Below are positions 59,672 through 64,000 of a stretch of 64,000 nucleotides of DNA, one piece after another. The notes beneath the pieces were generated by a model. It was not told the origin of the DNA. It searched no databases and saw only the letters and a program-made list of their open reading frames with translations. This stretch comes from Thalassospira profundimaris (lineage in GTDB: Bacteria > Pseudomonadota > Alphaproteobacteria > Rhodospirillales > Thalassospiraceae): positions 1 through 64,000 of the forward strand of contig NZ_JPWI01000003.1 in the NCBI RefSeq assembly GCF_003326795.1. Direction: 5' to 3'. Numbering within the stretch: position 1 is the first letter of the stretch; the number at the start of each line of letters is the position of its first letter. Both the position numbers and the translations under genes were made by a program.

Positions 59672-60640
59672 CTATCGGTGATCTGATCTGAATTGGGCGG
59701 GCGGAATGCCCGCCTTTTTTGCAAAGAAGCGTGAAAAATACCCTGCATCGCGAAAGCCAAGTTCATCGGCGATCTGTTGAACGGCGATGTCGGTATAGAT
59801 CAGGGTGCGTTTGGCCTCCAGCATCAGGCGGTTTTGCAGAACCTCGCTTGCGGTCATGCCATAGATATCCTTGGCGATCCGGTTCAGCTGGGTGGTGGTG
59901 ATACCAATCTCGCGGGCATAGAATTCAAGCGATTTGTGATGCTTGTAAAACCGTTCGACCAGCATCTGGAATTTGCGGAATTTGGCGGTTTTCTGTTCCT
60001 GCCGGGACAGATGGGCGGGATCGCCTTGCGGGGCAGAGCGTCCGACATCAAGCAACAGCAATCCAAGAAGATGACGAAGCGCAAAAAGCCGCCCGGTATT
60101 GTGGCTGTAATATTCCCGCACCAGCTGGGATATCAGGAAATCTACCGGTCCCGATGGCCGGGGCTGATCGGGGGGCAAATTGCTGTCCACACAGATCGTC
60201 TGATCAAGCCGGGCAAGCAGTTTCGGGGCCGGGGCCAGAATTTCCTGAAGATGATGATCGGTCAGTGAAATCACCCAGCCATCAATATCATCGCTGAACT
60301 TAAAGCCATGCACCGTGCCCGGCGGAACCGTGATCAGCTGACCGGCCTGCATTGTCAGGTTCTGGTCATCAAAGCTGATTTTTGCCGTGCCGTTGGTGAT
60401 GTAAAGCAACTGGAACAGGTTGGTATGGCGGTGCGGTTTGATATGAAGATCATGCAGGCGGGATCGTTCGGGGATGCTTTCAAGATGAAAGAATTCCGGT
60501 TCGGTGATCGGTTGCTGTTCGCTGACTTCCGGCCCATCAGACCCATCGGACAGATCCCGGTCAAACCCGTCCAGCTCCGTTTGCGGACGGTTGGCATCGC
60601 GTTCGCCATACAGTTTGTAAATCGGAATGCTGTTGCGCAT
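59672..60640 (-). CDS. AraC family regulator, PobR-like
   Basis: About 322 residues. The N-terminus begins with SIPIYKLYGE and continues LHDLHIKPHRHTNLFQLLYI, TVPPGTVHGFKF, the cupin ligand domain of PobR-type regulators of 4-hydroxybenzoate use. The C-terminal HTH pair is YAREIGITTTQLNRIAKDIY and IQQIADELGFRDAGYFSRFF-like, ending FAKKAGIPPAQFR. AGGA lies 5 nt before ATG 60640. pobA is 20 kb away at 38740, so this could be its unlinked activator; control of the TRAP or ABC genes on either side is the alternative. Confidence 0.8.
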   Translation of the reverse strand: MRNSIPIYKLYGERDANRPQTELDGFDRDLSDGSDGPEVSEQQPITEPEFFHLESIPERSRLHDLHIKPHRHTNLFQLLYITNGTAKISFDDQNLTMQAGQLITVPPGTVHGFKFSDDIDGWVISLTDHHLQEILAPAPKLLARLDQTICVDSNLPPDQPRPSGPVDFLISQLVREYYSHNTGRLFALRHLLGLLLLDVGRSAPQGDPAHLSRQEQKTAKFRKFQMLVERFYKHHKSLEFYAREIGITTTQLNRIAKDIYGMTASEVLQNRLMLEAKRTLIYTDIAVQQIADELGFRDAGYFSRFFAKKAGIPPAQFRSDHR

Positions 60641-60710
60641 GGGGTTCCTGAAGCAGCTCAATCGGGATGTCCTGAAGTCTAGCCGGTTTTATGCGCGATC
60701 AAAAGCAGGC

Positions 60711-60746
60711 AAAAGAAAAGCCCGCCACAGTTCAATGGCGGGCTTT
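60711..60746 (-). terminator. Terminator of the third TRAP operon
   Basis: A perfect 10-bp stem (60717-60726 with 60737-60746), 10-nt loop; on the minus strand it is followed by TTTTCTTTT. It separates the TRAP operon from the downstream AraC gene. Confidence 0.85.
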
Positions 60747-60766
60747 GATGATCTGTTATCCGGTGT

Positions 60767-62158
60767 CTATCCGCCCAGTATCGACGGCACAAACAGTGTC
60801 AGGATCGGCACAAAGATCAGAAGCAGAATACGAATGATCTCGGCACCAAAGAACGGCATCACGCCCCGGAAGGTCTGGCTCATCGGGACACCCTTGGCGA
60901 GTGCATTGATGATGAACACGTTCAGTCCGACCGGCGGGGTTATCAGCCCCAGCTCCACGACAATCAGTGCAAGAATACCGAACCAGATTTTAAGGTCCTC
61001 GGTCCCCATGCCATAGGCTGCGGTAGCTGCGGTTGCCCAGTCGCCACCATTGATATCAACAAGGGCAGGCCAGAAGAACGGGATCACAACCACGATCATG
61101 GAAAGACTTTCCATGAAGCAGCCCAGCAGAATCAGCGCCATCAGCATCAGAACCATGATCAGCCATGGATCAAGGCCACTGGTCGCAGCTGCTTCTGCCA
61201 TATAGGCCGGAAGGTTTGCACGGCTGAAAAAGCCCTTGAGGACTTCTGCGCCCAGCAGGATGAAGAAGATCATCGAAGACGTAATCGCCGTATCCTTAAG
61301 CGACTGGCGCAGACCGGCCCATGACAGACCGCCTCTGCCGCGAAACCGCATATAGGCACCGTATACCAGGATCGCGAACACACCCACACCGGCCGCCGGG
61401 GTTGGCGTGAACAGGCCAGCCCCAAGGCCCAGAATGATTGATCCGAAAATCACCATGACCGGGATCAGACGCAGAAGGGCTTCCTTGCGTTCTGCGGCGG
61501 GCATCGGTTCGGGTTTCGGGGCCAGTGACGGATTGATGCGCACCTGAATGGCAATAACAGCCATAAAGAATACAACGGCAATCAGACCCGGAATGATCGC
61601 AGCCTGGAACATCTGAATGATCGATGCTTCCACCGTGACGGCGTAAATCACAAGTGCGACCGATGGCGGGATCAGAATGCCAAGCGTACCGCCTGCGGCC
61701 AGTGTGCCAGTTGCCAGACGCGGCGAATATTTCAACCGGTCCAGTTCAGGCAGGGCAACCTTGCCCATGGTCGAAGCTGTTGCCAGCGACGATCCGCAGA
61801 CCGCACCAAAACCGGCACAGGCACCGATTGCGGCCATGGCAACACCACCCCGGAAACGACCGAGAATGGCGTTCACACCCTGGAACAGATCGCGTGACAG
61901 GTTGGCCTGACTTGCCAGATACCCCATCAGGACGAACAGCGGTACGACAGACAGTTCATAGTTCGACACAATCCCGTAGAGCAGGGATTTGAACTGCTGC
62001 AGGTAGGGATCAAACCGCAGGAACGGGAAAAACAGGCTCAGCACATAGTTGCCGCCGATACCAACACCAACCATGGCGAGGCCGACCGGAACACGCAAAG
62101 CCAGAACGAAAAAGAGAACAGCAAGGCCACCAAGGCCAATCAATTCGCGCTCAGACAT
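60767..62158 (-). CDS. dctM: TRAP transporter large permease subunit (DctM)
   Basis: About 463 residues with twelve or more helices. ALRVPVGLAMVGVGIGGNYV near the start, VVPLFVLMGYLASQANLSRD, GACAGFGAVCGSSLATASTM, GTLGILIPPSVALVIYAVTV and ELGLITPPVGLNVFIINALA are DctM signatures. The start at ATG 62158 overlaps the dctQ stop by 8 bp; the frame is open further but inside dctQ. Third gene of dctP-dctQ-dctM. Confidence 0.92.
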   Translation of the reverse strand: MSERELIGLGGLAVLFFVLALRVPVGLAMVGVGIGGNYVLSLFFPFLRFDPYLQQFKSLLYGIVSNYELSVVPLFVLMGYLASQANLSRDLFQGVNAILGRFRGGVAMAAIGACAGFGAVCGSSLATASTMGKVALPELDRLKYSPRLATGTLAAGGTLGILIPPSVALVIYAVTVEASIIQMFQAAIIPGLIAVVFFMAVIAIQVRINPSLAPKPEPMPAAERKEALLRLIPVMVIFGSIILGLGAGLFTPTPAAGVGVFAILVYGAYMRFRGRGGLSWAGLRQSLKDTAITSSMIFFILLGAEVLKGFFSRANLPAYMAEAAATSGLDPWLIMVLMLMALILLGCFMESLSMIVVVIPFFWPALVDINGGDWATAATAAYGMGTEDLKIWFGILALIVVELGLITPPVGLNVFIINALAKGVPMSQTFRGVMPFFGAEIIRILLLIFVPILTLFVPSILGG

Positions 62159-62648
62159 CGGCCTCTCTTTCGAAAATCTGACTTCCGGCAATCGCGGCCC
62201 ACAGGAACATCGAGATGATGCCCGGCACATAGAACGGCCAGATCGGCCAGCCCAGAATTGCGGAAAGGGTGTTGTCGCCACGAACCTCGATCAGGCCATT
62301 GACCATCATATAGCCAAGGAACAGCGCCAAGCCGGTCATGAGGATGCCCGAAAGCACGCTAACTGCGCGGGCAAACCAGTCCGGGAACATTTTGATGAAC
62401 ACGTCGACGGCAACGTGACCGTGATGTGCCTGGCAGTAGGGGAAGAACATCAGGGCAGCCGAGCTGACAATCATGCTGACGAAATCTTCATAGCCGATAA
62501 TGGCGGGGAAGTTTGCGTCAAACAGCCGGGCGATCTTGTCCAGACCAAAGGCGGTAACGTTGACAATCGTTACAACGGCAATCAGCAGGGCAAGCAGGCC
62601 ACCGGCAACGGCAAACCATGATGCAGCCTTGTAGAGCACGTTTTTCAT
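62151..62648 (-). CDS. dctQ: TRAP transporter small permease subunit (DctQ)
   Basis: A 165-residue protein with four predicted helices. FDANFPAIIGYEDFVSMIVS and FFPYCQAHHGHVAVDVFIKM carry the DctQ pattern (the second aligns with the conserved R/H-G-x-V-x-V-D motif). I start at ATG 62648; no strong Shine-Dalgarno is seen. A hairpin with T-rich tail separates it from dctP. Confidence 0.88.
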   Translation of the reverse strand: MKNVLYKAASWFAVAGGLLALLIAVVTIVNVTAFGLDKIARLFDANFPAIIGYEDFVSMIVSSAALMFFPYCQAHHGHVAVDVFIKMFPDWFARAVSVLSGILMTGLALFLGYMMVNGLIEVRGDNTLSAILGWPIWPFYVPGIISMFLWAAIAGSQIFEREADV

Positions 62649-62674
62649 ATGTCTAACTTTTAGCGGGAAAAAGA

Positions 62675-62703
62675 GGGTCACGCGTCAATATGATACGTGA
62701 CCC
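62675..62703 (-). promoter_or_regulatory. Hairpin between dctP and dctQ
   Basis: An 8-bp stem (62675-62682 with 62696-62703), 13-nt loop; on the minus strand it is followed by TCTTTTT. It looks like a partial terminator favouring dctP expression over the permease genes. Confidence 0.65.
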
Positions 62704-62731
62704 CACAAGATTTTCCAGTAACTTGGCGAAG

Positions 62732-63763
62732 TTACTTGGTATGGGTCAGAACGGCTGCTTTGGCGTCTTCGACGAGTTTTGCGCCATCAATGCCGTTGGA
62801 CTTGGATTCTTCGATCCAGCGATCAACAACAGATGCAGCCGCATCATCGAAGGTTGCTTTCTCGGCAGCGGTCAGCTGAACAACCTGGCCTTTGCCCTCG
62901 TTGATCATCTTCTTGCCGACTTCCTCAACATTGTTGAAGATATCGCCAATCTCGGCTGCAAAATCACGGCCAGAGTTACGGTCGATGATTTCCTTGAGAT
63001 CGTCCGGAAGGCTTTCGTAACGATCCTTGTTCATAGCAAACAGGAAGGTCGAGGTGCCGAAGCGCGAATTTGCGCCTTCGCCTTCAACAGAGAAGGAAAT
63101 CAGTTCAGCCAGTTTCAGCGGCGGCACAACTTCGAACGGAACCAGACCACCGTCAACAACGCCAAGCGACAATGCCTGCGGCAGGGCCGGGACCGGCATG
63201 CCGACCGGCTCTGCGCCCCAGGATTCAATTACCCAGGAACCGGTGCGGGTCGGAGTACGCAGTTTCAGACCTTTGACATCGTCAACGGTGCGGACTTCTT
63301 TTTCCGTCAGGTGGATAGCCTGACCAGCATGGACGTGAACGGCCAGCGGGTGGATATCTTTAAGGTCTTCGGCGAATTGGTCCTTCAGGTCCCACATCGC
63401 AAGGTTGGTTGCGCGTGCGTCACCAAGGTGAACACCCGGAAGTTCAAAAACTTCGATGCGCGGGAAAACGCCCGGGGTATAACCCGGAAGCGTCCAGACG
63501 ATGTCAGCAACGCCGTCACGGACCTGGCGATACAGTTCCGGCGGGTTGCCGCCAAGCGACATGGACGGGAAGATTTCAAACTTGATACGGCCGTTTGACT
63601 CTTCTTCGATTTTCTTTGCCCAGGGTTCGATCATCTTCGACTGAGCCGGTGCTTTCGGACCCAGGAAATGGTGAACGGTCAGGGTGACTTCCTGCGCGTG
63701 AGCGCCGAACGACACCATGGTCGCAACAGCTGCACCCGCCAGCAATTTGGTGATGTGTTTCAT
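62732..63763 (-). CDS. dctP: TRAP transporter solute-binding subunit (DctP family)
   Basis: A 343-residue periplasmic protein with signal peptide ending at GAHAQE. LTVHHFLGPKAPAQSKMIEP, the GRIKFEIFPSMSLGGNPPEL motif, VDDVKGLKLRTPTRTGSWVI with the ligand-anchoring Arg, and LGVVDGGLVPFEVVPPLKL are DctP features. AAAGGAGG lies 5 nt before the ATG, a very strong site. First gene of the operon. The ligand is presumably an organic acid; the PobR-like gene downstream raises the possibility of an aromatic acid. Confidence 0.91.
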   Translation of the reverse strand: MKHITKLLAGAAVATMVSFGAHAQEVTLTVHHFLGPKAPAQSKMIEPWAKKIEEESNGRIKFEIFPSMSLGGNPPELYRQVRDGVADIVWTLPGYTPGVFPRIEVFELPGVHLGDARATNLAMWDLKDQFAEDLKDIHPLAVHVHAGQAIHLTEKEVRTVDDVKGLKLRTPTRTGSWVIESWGAEPVGMPVPALPQALSLGVVDGGLVPFEVVPPLKLAELISFSVEGEGANSRFGTSTFLFAMNKDRYESLPDDLKEIIDRNSGRDFAAEIGDIFNNVEEVGKKMINEGKGQVVQLTAAEKATFDDAAASVVDRWIEESKSNGIDGAKLVEDAKAAVLTHTK

Positions 63764-64000
63764 TCTTCCTCCTTTGAACGTCTTGTCGCGGTAATGATAC
63801 CGACAAGCGTCTCAGCCACGATGCGCATCTAGCGTGCGAAGTTTTCCAAGAAACTTAATTATTGTTTTTATTGTTATTTTTTGAGAATGGCCTGCGTTTG
63901 ACGCATTCCTGCCATACCGGATTGGAACCAATCTAATAGGCAGCAGCTGGTTATGTATAATGATATGTCCGCAAATTTACATAACCAAACGATTATGTTT
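63764..64000. promoter_or_regulatory. Promoter region of the third TRAP operon with a 10-bp inverted repeat
   Basis: AT-rich. It contains TGGTTATGTA (63948-63957) and its exact reverse complement TACATAACCA (63978-63987), spaced 20 bp, a probable operator. The window ends before the next gene can be seen. Confidence 0.55.

Overview
The window looks like chromosome of a marine or freshwater heterotrophic alphaproteobacterium, most likely a Rhodospirillales member of the Thalassospira type. This is inferred from gene content and moderate GC; no rRNA is present to prove it. The signs are dense solute-binding-protein transport systems (three different TRAP systems, one YtfQRT/YjfF-type sugar ABC system, one NMT1/SsuA-type ABC system), alphaproteobacterial families such as DUF3126, PAS_5 and TIGR03862 flavoproteins, and many regulators divergent from or beside their likely targets. 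No tRNA, rRNA, CRISPR array, insertion sequence or phage module was seen.

Layout. 0.3-1.3 kb: orphan AraC regulator. 1.7-6.6 kb: a visibly AT-richer surface-glycan cassette (GtrA flippase, SAM methyltransferase and GtrB-like GT2 on the minus strand; a polytopic GT-C-like protein and GalE on the plus strand). 6.8-12.6 kb: GntR repressor, TakP-like TRAP transporter and a gamma-glutamyltransferase-family hydrolase, with two identical TGTATACA operator candidates. 12.7-15.4 kb: LemA plus a DUF2207 membrane protein. 15.4-24.5 kb: sugar locus with aldose 1-epimerase, four-gene ABC importer, FadR-type regulator, SDR sugar dehydrogenase and AraD1/GguC-type hydrolase. 24.7-31.5 kb: NepI-like efflux pump with divergent AraC; XRE-cupin regulator with divergent GNAT; IclR with divergent ThDP enzyme, followed by a cupin.

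31.6-37.3 kb: a glucosylglycerate locus. A GH13_18 phosphorylase and three tandem PAS_5 paralogues face a gpgP-gpgS synthesis pair. 37.6-41.5 kb: orphan periplasmic binding protein, pobA, a YqjD/YqjE-like membrane pair and hpt. 41.7-47.3 kb: LysR, TAXI-TRAP system and split AtuA proteins. 47.3-53.0 kb: GST, DUF3126, thioredoxin-like protein with YraQ-type permease, and an MFS-MarR-ferrisiderophore reductase operon with overlapping promoter and operators. 53.4-56.4 kb: a lipobox-bearing RTX-repeat protein, a flavoprotein and REP-like hairpins. 56.4-60.6 kb: NMT1-type ABC transporter, GNAT and a PobR-like AraC regulator. 60.8-63.8 kb: a third TRAP operon.

How it works together: most of the window is scavenging of organic acids, sugars and aromatics, each importer paired with a local regulator and one or two catabolic enzymes. 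The glucosylglycerate genes suggest compatible-solute synthesis and phosphorolytic reuse, and the Gtr-like cassette suggests decoration of a surface polysaccharide. Several start codons were moved downstream of the longest open frame because Shine-Dalgarno sites, hairpins or operators lie inside the longer version. All functional calls come from motif reading without database searches.
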